DNA of 64,000 nucleotides. Source: Anisodus tanguticus (Eukaryota > Streptophyta > Magnoliopsida > Solanales > Solanaceae). The position numbers and the translations under genes were made by a program. Shown here one piece after another: positions 46,752 to 57,647 of this stretch; positions within the stretch are counted from its first letter, which is position 1; the number at the start of each line of letters is the position of its first letter. The notes under the pieces were generated by a model. It was not told the DNA's origin. It saw only the letters and a program-made list of their open reading frames with translations, and ran no database searches. The DNA is taken from NCBI GenBank assembly GCA_034509755.1, contig CM067547.1, forward strand, positions 53,118,859-53,182,858, given 5' to 3'.

Positions 46752-49614
46752 TGGGTTTTGGTTTTTTTTTTGAAGCCACAGCCTCGCGGCATGTGGAATT
46801 TTATTAATAATTAAATAAAGACAAGGGACCCCAGAGGGGAAGTACAAGTAGGGGGGACTCATCCTGTTACCCCACTAGACTACACCTATATAGCCTAAAA
46901 GAAAACTAACCTGAATGTAGAAAAAAGGAGCTTGACAAGACCAAGTATTCTATGATCATCACAGAGTTTATAATTCACTCTATGATGATGTTACAAATGA
47001 TGATACTGCCATAAAGAAAAGCTAATAAAAGGACAAACCTATAAACTACCTCTGGCCTTATGAAGTCTTCAATATGGTGTATCTTTTCTTTCTCATCCTC
47101 TAAGTATGTAAGGAATTGGATCATTTCTTTAGAGATCGGAGATATGCCTTTCGGTGAAACGCTCTTTCTGCCCTCTTACTTCTTATAGGCTCGGGGGCCC
47201 TACCGGCTGCATTATATGTCGGGGTGGACACCTCCACTATCTTTTTGGCATCTCTTGGTAGCATCTGTCTGTGTGGCGTAGCAGTTGGAAATTTCCGAGT
47301 CTGTATAGACACCGTATCTCCAGAAGTAAAAGAAGATGATGACGATATCTGTGTATGCACCTCCTGTGATCTTTCCGGTTGTTGTGCTGCAATGGCCCTC
47401 TGCTTTGCTATTACCCTGCTGTCCTCGGACGGCTCTTTAAACATAGCTGTCAAAGCCTCTGCCATATCCTCATATTCGAGCCCCTCATTTGTTGTGAATC
47501 CTAGCATCCTCAGTGCCCGTGGATGCAAGAGATTTGCATCAAGACGCACTATAGGAGTGTTTGAATCAATTGAGCCAGCCGGTGATCTTGGTTCTTTAAA
47601 GTCCATTGTGATGCGGGCATACCTATATTCTGAGCCTGCCTCCTCATCGTCACCATCATCTCCCCCACTTTCTCCTTTCACTACTTAAAGTGGGTAATTC
47701 ATTGCACGTTTGATTAAGTGGAACCAAACCATCAAAAGAGCTCAAGGTGCAAACTTGTGGTTTTGATCTGTAAACTGGATTCGGGTGTGCGCCGAGAGTA
47801 GGCCTTAGGATTGGGCTTTGAGTTGGGCTCGGGATAAGGTCAAATTGATTTTGGATTGGGCTTGTGTGTGAATTCTGATTAGGGCCACATGCGCTCGGGG
47901 TTGGTTGCTGAAAAATGTTGAATTGGGCTGCGGGTTGGGCCAAGGCTGTTGGGCCGAGAGTGTTAGGGTATGGGTTTCCGAGCATGGATGTAATGGAGGG
48001 GTCGGGCTTCCGAAATGGGTGGGTAATTAGGGTTACCCAAAACTACTTTGGATAGTGGTTTAGGGTTGCTGGATATTTGCGGCTGGTATATTGGGCCGGG
48101 TAGGGTTGGGTTATTGGGTAGGGTTTCAGTTAGTGTGTTAGGGTTTTGGGTAGCGGTTTTAGAGAGATGAGGTGGTGGCGGATCTATCGGAATAGGGTTT
48201 CCGATGGTTTTTTTCCGGTGAGCCAGAGAGGTTCCTGGTGTGGTGAGATGGTTCGAGAGTAGATTTTGCAGGGTTGTTTCCGGATTAAGGTTTTGCGGTA
48301 GGATAGTGGTTTTAGGGTTTTAGGCTATGCGAGTGGTTTTCGGTAGAGGGGGGTGGGGTTTGAAGGGGCAATGACCGGGACCCTATTTTCGGCACCGTAA
48401 TAGTGTTTCTGACAGGTAAAACTGACGGATTCACTGTTCCAGCAGCCGAACAGTGGTTCCACTAAATTTTTGTGGTGGTTTTGGATTTTGGGGCAAGGAT
48501 ATTTTATTTTTATTGCCAGTAACTGTGGTCCATTCTTGAGTTTTCGGTGGGTTATGAGTTATGGCTGGGAAGTGAAGATTAGGTAGGCTAGGGTTAGAAG
48601 AAGAAGAAGTATGGTTTGTGACCTTACCTTTGTCCTTCACTGTCGCCGCCACTTTGCCTCCACCATCTCGATTCTCCTTTTCCGACAGTAATTCTGGGTG
48701 TAGATTCCAACATCCATGAGTATCGTGCCCTTGCAATTTACAATTGGGGCAATATTTGGGCAAGAAATCATATCTAATCTTGCCGAAATGCGTCTTAATC
48801 CCTTCCGCTTCCCCAATTTGAATATTGTATCTTTAGGGGTGCTCCTTGCGCATATCTGCTTCAACTTTAACCCTAGCACAACTAGGGCGTGTCTTATTCT
48901 TGGTAGCCGCATCTATGGAGATGGGCTTTCCCACCGAGGAGGACAAAGAAAGCAATATCGATTCTACAAAGAAATTTGGAGCCAAGTTTGGGAATGATAT
49001 CCAAATCACTGCAAGGCTTGTCTCCTCTTCCGGATTAAACCACATATCCCATTTGAATGTTCTCATAAAAAAGGACTTCGATTGCCCCTTAATCCAAAAA
49101 CTTGGCCGAGACATCAATAAAACATAATCTTCTTCAATTGTGCATCGAATCAATATTGTGCAAGAGACCAACCTTAACATCTGCCTTGAGTTCACACTGC
49201 TTCGGTATCGCTATCCTCATGAAATTGAGATCTGGCATGCCATTGCTAAATTTGCCTATAACGGCAAAGTTTAGATCTTGGGTCTCGATTGTCAAAGAAA
49301 CCTCTTGGTGGCTAAGCCGTATAGTAGGCTCGCCGTGAAGATAATGGATGGGTTTTTTAGGAAAATCAAAAGTAGATGGATTTCCGCCATGACTAGAGTT
49401 TTCGCCAATGGCAGAAGTCGAGGATTTGAACAGATTGGCATATGAAATGGGTAGGGGATTGGCAAGGTTTGTCGTCGGGGGCTGGACGACCTCGGGGGGA
49501 GGCCGTCCAGTGGCCACCATGGCTATCGGAAGTTGAAAGGAGGCCCGCTTTAGGGTTTTCTTAGAAATCTCTGGAAATTGCCCCTTTCCCTGGGTGCATT
49601 ATCCGTAGCGTGTT
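46752..49614 (-). mobile_element. E7: Gag-only telomeric LINE, full length (2.9 kb)
   Basis: Seam GGGTTTTGG (degenerate), T-run 46762-46771. The 5' end GTAGCGTGTTTTGGG continues into TTTTGGGGTTTAGG. Hairpin at 46955-46989. The small ORF begins normally (ATGATCCAATTCC at 47124) but has TGC changed to TGA in the hairpin loop, so the hydrophobic peptide is truncated. Confidence 0.9.
47121..49520 (-). pseudogene. E7 ORF1/Gag-like gene, with frameshifts
   Basis: The usual first ATG is ATA here, so translation would start at MVATGRPPPEVVQPP (49520). The frame is open to 49134, with a small deletion near 49155 breaking DUF4283. The knuckle CPNCKLQGHDTHGC is intact in the 48763-48431 frame. The C-terminal piece 47681-47121 is open. 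Confidence 0.8.
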
Positions 49615-49633
49615 TTGGGTTTTGGGGTTTAGG
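49613..49633 (+). repeat. Telomeric seam between E7 and E8
   Basis: TTTTGGGTTTTGGGGTTTAGG: variant units followed by the E8 T-run. Confidence 0.8.
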
Positions 49634-49746
49634 TTTTTTTTTTTAAGCCACAGCGTCGCGGCATGTGCAATTTTATTAATAATAAAATAAAGACAAGGTG
49701 CCCCAGAGGGGAAGTACAAGCAGGGGGGACTCATCCTATTACCCCA

Positions 49747-49995
49747 CTAGACTACACCTATAGAGCCTAAAAGAAAACTAACCTGAATGTATAAAAAGGA
49801 GCTTGACAAGACCAAGTATTCCATGGTCATCACAGAGTTTATAATGCACTCTATGATGATGTTACAAATGATGATACTGCCATAAAGAAAAGCTAATAAA
49901 AGGAAAAAGCTATAAACTACCTCTGGCCTTATAAAGTCTTCAATATGGTGTATCTTTTCTTTCTCATCCTCTAAGTATGTATGGAATTGGATCAT
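49747..49995 (-). CDS. Small hydrophobic ORF of E8, frameshifted C-terminus (82 aa)
   Basis: MIQFHTYLEDEKEKIHHIED and the hydrophobic half as usual, but the last residues are replaced by a different tail (VSFLLGSIGVV) owing to a 1-base change near 49790. ATGA start retained. Confidence 0.4.
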   Translation of the reverse strand: MIQFHTYLEDEKEKIHHIEDFIRPEVVYSFFLLLAFLYGSIIICNIIIECIINSVMTMEYLVLSSSFLYIQVSFLLGSIGVV

Positions 49996-50856
49996 TCCTT
50001 GAGAGATCGGAGATATGCCTTTCGACGAAACGCTCTTTCTGCCCTCTTACTTCTTATAGGCTCGGGGACCCTACCGGCTGCATTATATGTCCGGGTGGAC
50101 ACCTCCACTATCTTTTTGGCATCTCATGGTAGCATCTGCCTGTGTGGCGTAGCAGTTGGAAATTTCCGAGTCTGCGTAGACACCGTATCTCTAGAAGTAA
50201 AAGAAGACGATGAAGATACCTGTGTATGCACCTCCTGTGATCTTTCCGGTTGCCGTGCTGCAATGGCCCTCTGCTTTGCTATTACCCTGCTGTCCTCGGG
50301 CGACTCTGTAAACATAGCTGTCAAAGCCTCAGCCAAATCCTCATATTCGAGCCCCTCATTTGTTGTGAATCGTAGCATCCTCAGTGCCCGTGGATGCAAG
50401 AGATTTGCATCAAGACGCACTAGAGGAGTGTTTGAATCAATTGAGCCAGCCGGTGATCTTGGTTCTCTAAAGTCCATTGTGATTCGGGCATACCCATCTT
50501 CTGAGCCTGCCTCCTCATCGTCACCATCATCACCCCCACTTTCTCCTTTCACTACTTAAAGTGGGTAATTCATTGCACGTTTGATTAAGAGGAACCAAAC
50601 CATCAAAAGAGCTCAAGGTGCAAACTTGTGGTTTTGATCTGTAAACTGGATTCGGGTGTGGGCCGAGAGTAGGCCTTAGGATTGGGCTTTGAGTTGGGCT
50701 CGGGATAAGGTCAAATTGATTTTGGATTGGGCTTGTGTGTGAATTCTGATTAGGGGCACATGCGCTTGGGGTTGGTTGCTGACAAATGTTGAATTGGGCT
50801 GCGGGTTGGGCCAAGGCTGTTGGGCCGAGAGTGTTAGGGTATGGGTTTCCGGGCAT
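49992..50856 (-). pseudogene. E8 Gag C-terminal fragment
   Basis: Only the post-knuckle portion survives: a Pro/Asn/Gln-rich stretch (50856-50530) and the acidic C-terminal region with DDGDDEEAGSEDGYARITMD (50552-50124), in different frames. Confidence 0.75.
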
Positions 50857-51063
50857 GGATGTAATGGAGGGGTCGGGTTTTCGAAATGGGTGGGAAATTA
50901 GGGTTACCCAAAACCACTTTGGATAGCGGTTTAGGGTTGCTGAATATTTGCGGCTGGTATGTTGGGCCGGGTAAGGTTGGGTTTTCGGGTAGGGTTTCAG
51001 TTAGTGGGATAGGTTTTTGGGTAGCAGTTTTGGAGTGATGAGGTGGCGGCAGATCTACCGGAA

Positions 51064-51152
51064 TAGGGTTTAGGGTTTAGGGCATAGGGTTCGGGGTTCG
51101 GGGTTTGGGGTTCGTGGTTCGGGGTTCGGGGTTCGGTGTTTAGGGTTTAGAG
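51064..51152 (+). repeat. Degenerate telomere-like tract (TTTAGGG / TTCGGGG)
   Basis: Starts AGGGTTTAGGGTTTAGGGCA, then TTCGGGG, TTTGGGG and TTCGTGG variants, and returns to GTTTAGGGTTTAGAG before the E9 T-run. A nearly identical left half occurs at 57225-57282. Confidence 0.85.
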
Positions 51153-51295
51153 TTTTTTTTGAAGCCACAGCCTCGCGGCTTGTGGAGTTTTATTAATAAT
51201 AATAAAGAAAGACAAGGGGCCCCAAAGGGGAAGTACAAGCAAGGGGGATTCATCCTGTTACCCCACTAGACTATCCTATAAGGCCTAAAAGAAAA

Positions 51296-51514
51296 CTAAC
51301 CTGTATATAGAAAAAAGGAACTTGAAATGATCAAGTATTCTATGATCATCACAGAGTTTATAATGTACTCTATGATGATGTTACAAATGATGATACTAAT
51401 ATAAAGAAAAGCTAACAAAAGGACAAAGCTATAAACTACCTCTGGCCTTATGAAGTCTTCAATATGGTGTACCTTTTCTTGCTCATCCTCTAAGTATGTA
51501 TGAAATTGTATCAT
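51296..51514 (-). CDS. Small hydrophobic ORF of E9 (72 aa)
   Basis: MIQFHTYLEDEQEKVHHIED with hydrophobic C-terminal half; identical in E10. ATGA overlap at 51514-51511. Confidence 0.5.
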   Translation of the reverse strand: MIQFHTYLEDEQEKVHHIEDFIRPEVVYSFVLLLAFLYISIIICNIIIEYIINSVMIIEYLIISSSFFLYTG

Positions 51515-53932
51515 TCCTTGGAAGATCGGAGTATTGCCTTTCGGCGAAACGCTCTTTCTGCCCTCTTACTTCTTATAGGCTCGGGGGCCCTACCGGCTGC
51601 ATTATATGTCGGAGTCGACACCTCCACTGTATTTTTGGCTTCTCTACGTATTATCTGTCTGTGTGGCGTAGCAGTTGGAGTCTGTATAGACACCGTATCT
51701 CCAGTAGTAAAAGATGATGATGAAGATACCTGTGAATGTACCTCCTGTGCTCTTTCCGGTTGCTTCATTACTGCTCTGGCCCTCGGTGGTGCTAAGACGT
51801 AATCAGCCGGCTCCATGAACATGGTTGTCAATGCCTCTGTCATGCCCTCAAATTCTAACCCCTCCTTTGTTGTGAATCCTAACATCCTTAGTGCCGGGGT
51901 GCAAAACATTCGCATCAAGTCGCACTATAGGTGTGTCGGAATCAATTGAGCCAACTGGAGATCTTGGTTCTCTAAAGTCCATTGTGATTTGGGCATACCC
52001 ATCTTCATCTGATTCGGCTTCCTCCTCATAACAATCATCACCCCACTTCCTCCTTTCACTACTTGAAATAGGCAACTCAACACATGTTTGATTAAGCTTA
52101 ACCAAACCTTCAATAGAGTTGAAGGTACAAATAGGAGTGTATGTAGATGCTTGGGGATTTAAGCACGAAATTGGGCTTTGGTGTGGGCCAAGATTGGGTC
52201 TCTGGTTTTGGGAAATTGGGCCGAGGGGAGCATCGGTTCGGGTATGTTGTGCTCTCGGGTTTGGGTGGGCTGGAAAAGCTTGGGCTCGGGTCGGCCATAA
52301 GGCCCATTAGGGTTATGGGTTGGATTTGGGAATTTGGGTTTGTACTCAATGTGTCGAGAGTGGTAGGGCTCGGGTTTCCGATTGAGTATGATTCGGGTCG
52401 GGTGTCCATAACGGGTGGGCTATTAGAGGGTGGTTTAGGGTTTTGGTAGGCTTGCGGCGGTTTGGGTGTTGGGCCGGGTAGGGTTAGGATTTCGGGTAGG
52501 GTTAGATTAGGGTTTTGGGTAGCGGTTTTGAGTAGGGTTGGTGGCGGCGGGTCTCCCGGGCTGCCAGAATGACTTCCAGTGGGATTTTCCGGTGTTTCCA
52601 AGTTGTTCTCGGTGTGGGGAGGTGTTGCGACACTAGGGTTCTGCCCGAGAGTGGTTTCGGGGAAAGGTTTTGACAGGATGGTTTCTGGGTTAGGGTTTCT
52701 CGGTAGAGGAGTGGTTTTAGGGTTTGGGATATGTGGGTAGTTTCCCATAGAGGCGGGATGGGGTTTTGGTGGGGCATTGACTGGGACTCTGTTTCCGGCG
52801 CTGTAACAGTGTTTCCGACAAGGAGAATTGCCGGATTCACTGTTTTAGTAGCCTGAACAGTGGTTCCACTTGGAATTTGTGGCGGTCTTGGTATTTGGGG
52901 CATTGATTTTTTTATTTTTCTTGGTTGTAACAGTGGTCCATTCTTGAGTTTCCGGTGGGTTGTGTACTTTGGCTGGGTTTTGAGGATTGAGCGAGATAGG
53001 GGTAGAAGAGGAAAGAGTAGGGTTTGTGGCCTTACCTTTGTTTTTTGCTCCTGACGCCGCCGTATCTCCACCAGTTGGACTGTCCTTTTTTGGAATCAAT
53101 TCCGGATGCAATTTCCAACACCCATGAGTATCATGCCCTTGCAGCTTACACGAGGGACAATATTTGGGCAAGAAATCATATCTAATCTTGCCTGAAAAAG
53201 TCTTAGTTCCCTCTCCTTCTCCAATAAGAATATTGTATCTTGTGGGATGTTCCTTTCTTAAATCTGCTTCAACCTTCACCCTAGCACAACTAGGGCGAGT
53301 CTTGTTCTTTGTAGCCGCATCAATGGCTATGGGCTTTCCCACCGAGGAGGCCAAGGAAAGTAGAATTGATTCTAAAAAAAAATTTGGAGGTAAACTCGGA
53401 AACGAAATCCAAATCACAGCAAGGCTTGTCTCCTCTTCCGGATTAAACCACAAATCCCATTTGAAGGTCCTCATCAAGAAGGATTTCATTTGTTCCTTAA
53501 TCTAGAAGCTTGGCCGAGACATCAACGACACATAATCCTCTTCAATTGTGCATCGAATCAAGACATGTCTATTGTGTAGGAGACCAATCTTTACCTCTGC
53601 CTTGAGTTCACACTGTTTCGGTATTACCGTCCTCAAGAAGTTGAGATCTGGCATGGCATGGCTAAACTTGCCTATGACGACAAAGTTTAGGTCTTGTTGC
53701 TTGATTGTCAATGTAACTTCTTGGTGGCTAAGCCGTATGGTAGGCTTACCGTGAAGGTAGTGGAGTGGTTTCTCGGAAAATCAAATTTTCCGCCATGGCT
53801 AGGGCTTTCGCCATTGGCCGAAATGGGGGATTTGAAGAGATTGGCGTATGTAATGGGTTGGGGGTTGTTAGGGATTGTCGTCGGGGGCTGGACGACCTCG
53901 GGAGGAGGCCGTCCAATGGCCACCATGGTCAT
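51511..53932 (-). pseudogene. E9 ORF1/Gag-like gene, broken
   Basis: Start MTMVAIGRPPPEVVQPP at 53932. An in-frame stop at about 53502 replaces the residue after SRPSF. The frame then stays open from 53489 through DUF4283, the knuckle (CPSCKLQGHDTHGC) and the linker start (to 52845), with a shift into 52748-52110. A deletion near 52270 moves the C-terminal frame, and the C-terminal piece is at 52105-51511. Confidence 0.8.
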
Positions 53933-54030
53933 CGGAGACCGAAAAAGGGCTGCTTTGTGTTTTCATGGAAACATCCGGAAATCGCCCTCAAGTTGAGAGC
54001 ATTTTTCCGTGCCTTGTTTCGACGAAAAGT

Positions 54031-54041
54031 GGGGTTTAGGG
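54031..54041 (+). repeat. Telomeric seam between E9 and E10
   Basis: GGGGTTTAGGG, about one and a half units, then the E10 T-run. Confidence 0.85.
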
Positions 54042-54185
54042 TTTTTTTTTGAAGCCACCACCTCGCGGCTTGTGGAGTTTTATTAATAATAATAAAGAAA
54101 GACAAGGGGCCCCAAAGGGGAAGTACAAGCAGGGGGGATTCATCCTGTTACCCCACTAGACTATCCTATAAGGCCTAAAAGAAAA

Positions 54186-54404
54186 TTAACCTGTATATAG
54201 AAAAAAGGAACTTGAAATGATCAAGTATTCTATGATCATCACAGAGTTTATAATGTACTCTATGATGATGTTACAAATGATGATACTAATATAAAGAAAA
54301 GCTAACAAAAGGACAAAGCTATAGACTACCTCTGGCCTTATGAAGTCTTCAATATGGTGTACCTTTTCTTGCTCATCCTCTAAGTATGTATGAAATTGTA
54401 TCAT
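54186..54404 (-). CDS. Small hydrophobic ORF of E10 (72 aa)
   Basis: Same 72-residue protein as in E9, ATGA overlap with the Gag stop at 54404-54401. Intact. Confidence 0.5.
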   Translation of the reverse strand: MIQFHTYLEDEQEKVHHIEDFIRPEVVYSFVLLLAFLYISIIICNIIIEYIINSVMIIEYLIISSSFFLYTG

Positions 54405-56862
54405 TCCTTGGAAGATCGGAGTATTGCCTTTCGGCGAAACGCTCTTTCTGCCCTCTTACTTCTTATAGGCTCGGGGGCCCTACCGGCTGCATTATATGTC
54501 AGAGTCGACACTTCCACTGTCTTTTTGGCTTCTCTCCGTATTATCTGTCTGTGTGGCGTAGCAGTTGGAGTCTGTATAGACACCGTATCTCCAGTAGTAA
54601 AAGATGATGATGAAGATACCTGTGAATGTACCTCCTGTGCTCTTTCCGGTTGCTTCATCACTGCTCTGGCCCTCGGTGGTGCTAAGACGTAATCAGCCGG
54701 CTCCATGAACATGGTTGTCAATGCCTCTGTCATGCCCTCAAATTCTAACCCCTCATTTGTTGTGAATCCTAACATCCTTAGTGCCCGGGGGTGCAAAACA
54801 TTCGCATCAAGTCGCACTATAGGTGTGTCGGAATCAATTGAGCCAACCGGAGATCTTAGTTCTCTAGAGTCCATTGTGATTTGGGCATACCCATCTTCAT
54901 CTGATTCGGCTTCCTCCTCAAAATAATCATCACCCCACTTCCTCCTTTCACTACTTGAAGTAGGCAACTCAACACATGTTTGATTAAGCTTAACCAAACC
55001 TTCAATAGAGTTGAAGGTACAAATAGGAGTGTATGTAGATGCTTGGGGATTTAAGCACGAAATTGGGCTTTGGTGTGGGCCAAGATTGGGTCTCTGGTTT
55101 TGGGAAATTGGGCCGAGGGGAGCATCGGTTCGGGTATGTTGTGCTCTCGGGTTTGGGTGGTTTGGGTGGGCTGGTGGGTTGGAAAAGCTTGGGCTCGGGT
55201 CGTCCATAAGGCCCATTAGGGTTATGGGTTGGATTTGGGAATTGGGTTTGTACTCGATGGGCCGAGAGTGGTAGGGCTCGGGTTTCCGATTGAGTATGAT
55301 TCGGGTCGGGTGTCCATAACGGGTGGGTAATTAGGGTTACCCAAAACCCCTTTGGAGGGTGGTTTAGGGTTTTGGTAGGCTTGTGGCGGTTTGGGTGTTG
55401 GGCCGGGTAGGGTTAGGATTTCGGGTAGGGTTGGATTAGGGTTTTGGGTAGCGGTTTTGAGTAGGGTTGGTGGCGGCGGGTCTCCCGGGCTGCCAGAATG
55501 ACTTTCAATGGGATTTTCCAGTGTTTCCAAGTTATTCTCGGTGTGGGGAGGTGTTGCGACACTAGGGTTCTGCCCGAGAGTGGTTTCGGGGAAAGGTTTT
55601 GACAAGATGGTTTCCGGGTTAGGGTTTCTCGGTAGAGGAGTGGTTTTAGGGTTTTGAGATATGTGGGTAGTTTCCCGTAGAGGCGGGATGGGGTTTTGGT
55701 GGGGCATTGACTGGGACTCTATTTTCGGCGCCGTAACAGTGTTTCCGACAAGGGGAATTGCCGGATTCACTGTTTTAGTAGCCTGAACAGTGGTTCCACT
55801 TGGAATTTGTGGCGGTCTTGGTATTTGGGGCATTGATTTTTTATTTTTCTTGGTTGTAACAGTGGTCCATTCTTGAGGTTCCGGTGGGTTGTGTACTTTG
55901 GCTGGGTTTTGAGGATTGGGCGAGATAGGGGTAGAAGAGGAAAGAATGGGGTTTGTGGCCTTACCTTTGTTTTTTGCTCCTGACGCCGCCGTATCTCCAC
56001 CAGTTGGACTGTCCTTTTTCGGAATCAATTCCGGATGCAATTTCCAACACCCATGAGTATCATGCCCTTGCAGCTTACACGAGGGACAATATTTGGGAAA
56101 TAAATCATATCTAATCTTGCCTGAAAGAGTCTTAGTTCCCTCTCATTCTCCAATAAGAATATTGTATCTTGTGGGATGTTCCTTTCTTAAATCTGCTTCA
56201 ACCTTCACCCTAGCACAACTAGGGCGAGTCTTGTTCTTTGTAGCCGCATCAATGGCTATGGGCTTTCCCACCGAGGAGGCCAAGGAAAGTAGAATTGATT
56301 CTACAAAAAAATTTGGAGCCAAACTCGGAAACGAAATCCAAATCACAGCAAGGCTTGTCTCCTCTTCCGGATTAAACCACAAATCCCATTTGAAGGTCTT
56401 CATCAAGAAGGATTTCATTTGTTCCTTAATCCAGAAGCTTGGCCGAGACATCAACGACACATAATCATCTTCAATTGTGCATCGAATCAAGACTTGTCTA
56501 TTGTGTAGGAGACCAATGTTTACCTCTGCCTTGAGTTCACACTGTTTCGGTATTGCCGTCCTCAAGAAGTTGAGATCTGGCATGCCATGGCTAAACTTGC
56601 CTATGACGGCAAAGTTTAGGTCTTGTTGCTCGATTGTCAATGCAACCTCTTGGTGGCTAAGCTGTATGGTAGGCTCACCGTGAAGGTAGTGGAGTGGTTT
56701 CCTCGGAAAATCAAATTTTCCGCCATGGCTAGGGCTTTCGCCATTGCCCGAAATGGGGGATTTGAAGAGATTGGCGTATGTAATAGGTTGGGGGTTGTTA
56801 GGGATTGTCGTCGGGGGCTGGACGACCTCGGGAGGAGTCCGTCCAGTGTCCACCATGGCCAT
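54401..56862 (-). pseudogene. E10 ORF1/Gag-like gene, ~820 codons with two evident lesions
   Basis: Start MAMVDTGRTPPEVVQPP at 56862. DUF4283 is complete from HGEPTIQLSH to KVEADLRKEH. A single nonsense change (GGA to TGA) lies near 56143, just before the knuckle region. The linker is open to 55222. A 1-base deletion relative to E9 (AATTCC for AAATTCC, near 55235) separates the C-terminal frame 55216-54401, which ends RRKAILRSSKE. These two lesions are all I find, so this copy shows the protein layout best: N-terminal PPPEVVQPP motif, DUF4283, CCHC knuckle, long Pro/Asn linker, acidic C-terminal domain. Confidence 0.85.
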
Positions 56863-56960
56863 CGAAGACCGGAAAAGGGCTGCTTTGTGTTTTCGTGGAA
56901 ACATCCGAAAATCGCCCTCAAGTTGAGAGCGTTTTTCCGTGCCTTATTTCGACGAAAAGT

Positions 56961-56977
56961 GGGGTTTAGGGTTTAGG
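56961..56977 (+). repeat. Telomeric seam between E10 and E11
   Basis: GGGTTTAGGGTTTAGG, perfect units followed by a T-run. Confidence 0.9.
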
Positions 56978-57079
56978 TTTTTTTTTTGAAGCCACCGCCT
57001 CGCGGCTTGTGGAGTTTTATTAATAATAACAAAGAAAGACAAGGGGCCCCAAAGGGGAAGTACAAGCAGGGGGGATTCA
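56978..57079 (-). mobile_element. E11: severely truncated telomeric LINE (about 100 bp of 3' end)
   Basis: Contains only the poly(A) complement, terminal hairpin (CCACCGCCTCGCGGCTTGTGG) and the GGGGCCCCAAAGGGGAAGTA block, then switches to AGGGTTTAGGGTTTAGGG. Either an extreme 5' truncation or a recombination product. Confidence 0.85.
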
Positions 57080-57282
57080 GGGTTTAGGGTTTAGGGTTGT
57101 TGGATATTTGCGGCTAGTATGTTGGGCCGAGTAAGGTTGGGTTTTCGGGTAGGGCTTCAGTTAGTGGGTTAGGTTTTTGGGTAGCAGTTTTGGAGTGATG
57201 AGGTGGTGGCGGATCTACCGAAATAGGGTTTAGGGTTTAGGGCTTAGGGCTTGAGGCTCGGGGCTCGGGGTTTAGGGTTTAG
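57080..57282. repeat. Chimeric segment: telomeric repeats joined to an internal Gag-linker fragment
   Basis: TTTAGGGTTTAGGGTTTAGG (57082 onward) passes directly into GTTGTTGGATATTTGCGGCT, an internal part of the Gag linker also seen at 50936-51063 in E8. It then ends at the same truncation point, ACCG.AATAGGGTTTAGGGTT, as E8, followed by the same GGGC-type degenerate telomere units (57225-57282). It reads as a copy of the E8 5' end attached to a telomeric tract. Confidence 0.8.
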
Positions 57283-57428
57283 GTTTTTTTTTTTTGAAGC
57301 CACAGCCTCGCGGCATGTGGAATTTTATTAATAATAAAAGAAAGACAATGGCCCCAGAGGTGAAGTACAAGCAGGGGGGACTAATCCTGTTACCCCACTA
57401 GACTACTCCTATAGAGCCTAAAAGGAAA

Positions 57429-57647
57429 TTAACCTGAATATAGAAAAAATGAACTTGCTAAAACTAGATATTCTATGATCATCATAGAGTTTATAACACA
57501 CTCTATGATGATATTACAAATGATGATACTAACATAAATATAGGATAATATAAGGACAAAGCTAATGTCTACCTCTGAGCTCATAAAATCCTCAATATGA
57601 TGTATCTTTTCCTGCTGATCTTCCAAATATTCTTGAAACTGGATCAT
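57429..57647 (-). CDS. Small hydrophobic ORF of E12 (72 aa)
   Basis: MIQFQEYLEDQQEKIHHIED with a hydrophobic half collinear, without gaps, with the E10 version. ATGA overlap with the Gag stop (57647-57644). Same length and same overlap in a diverged subfamily. Confidence 0.55.
   Translation of the reverse strand: MIQFQEYLEDQQEKIHHIEDFMSSEVDISFVLILSYIYVSIIICNIIIECVINSMMIIEYLVLASSFFLYSG

Larger units (their letters stand above)
49634..51063 (-). mobile_element. E8: 5'-truncated Gag-only telomeric LINE (1.4 kb)
   Basis: The 3' end is as in the other copies. The body stops inside the Gag linker at GATCTACCGGAATAGGG, where other copies continue. Telomeric repeats begin exactly at the truncation, as expected if incomplete cDNA was capped by telomerase. 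Hairpin near 49827-49860. Confidence 0.9.
51153..54031 (-). mobile_element. E9: Gag-only telomeric LINE, full length (2.9 kb)
   Basis: T-run 51153-51160. The 5' end TTTCGACGAAAAGTGGGG meets TTTAGGG at 54031. Nearly identical to E10 over its whole length, with small deletions near 52270 and 52430. Hairpin 51345-51379 with a C/A plus-strand mismatch that becomes G-U in the RNA. Confidence 0.9.
54042..56961 (-). mobile_element. E10: Gag-only telomeric LINE, full length, best preserved (2.9 kb)
   Basis: T-run from 54042. The 5' end TTTCGACGAAAAGTGGGG meets TTTAGGGTTTAGG at 56961. Hairpin 54235-54269. The distance from the 5' end to the Gag ATG is only about 100 bp, so the leader is short and any promoter must lie in it, downstream, or in the neighbouring element. 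Confidence 0.9.
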
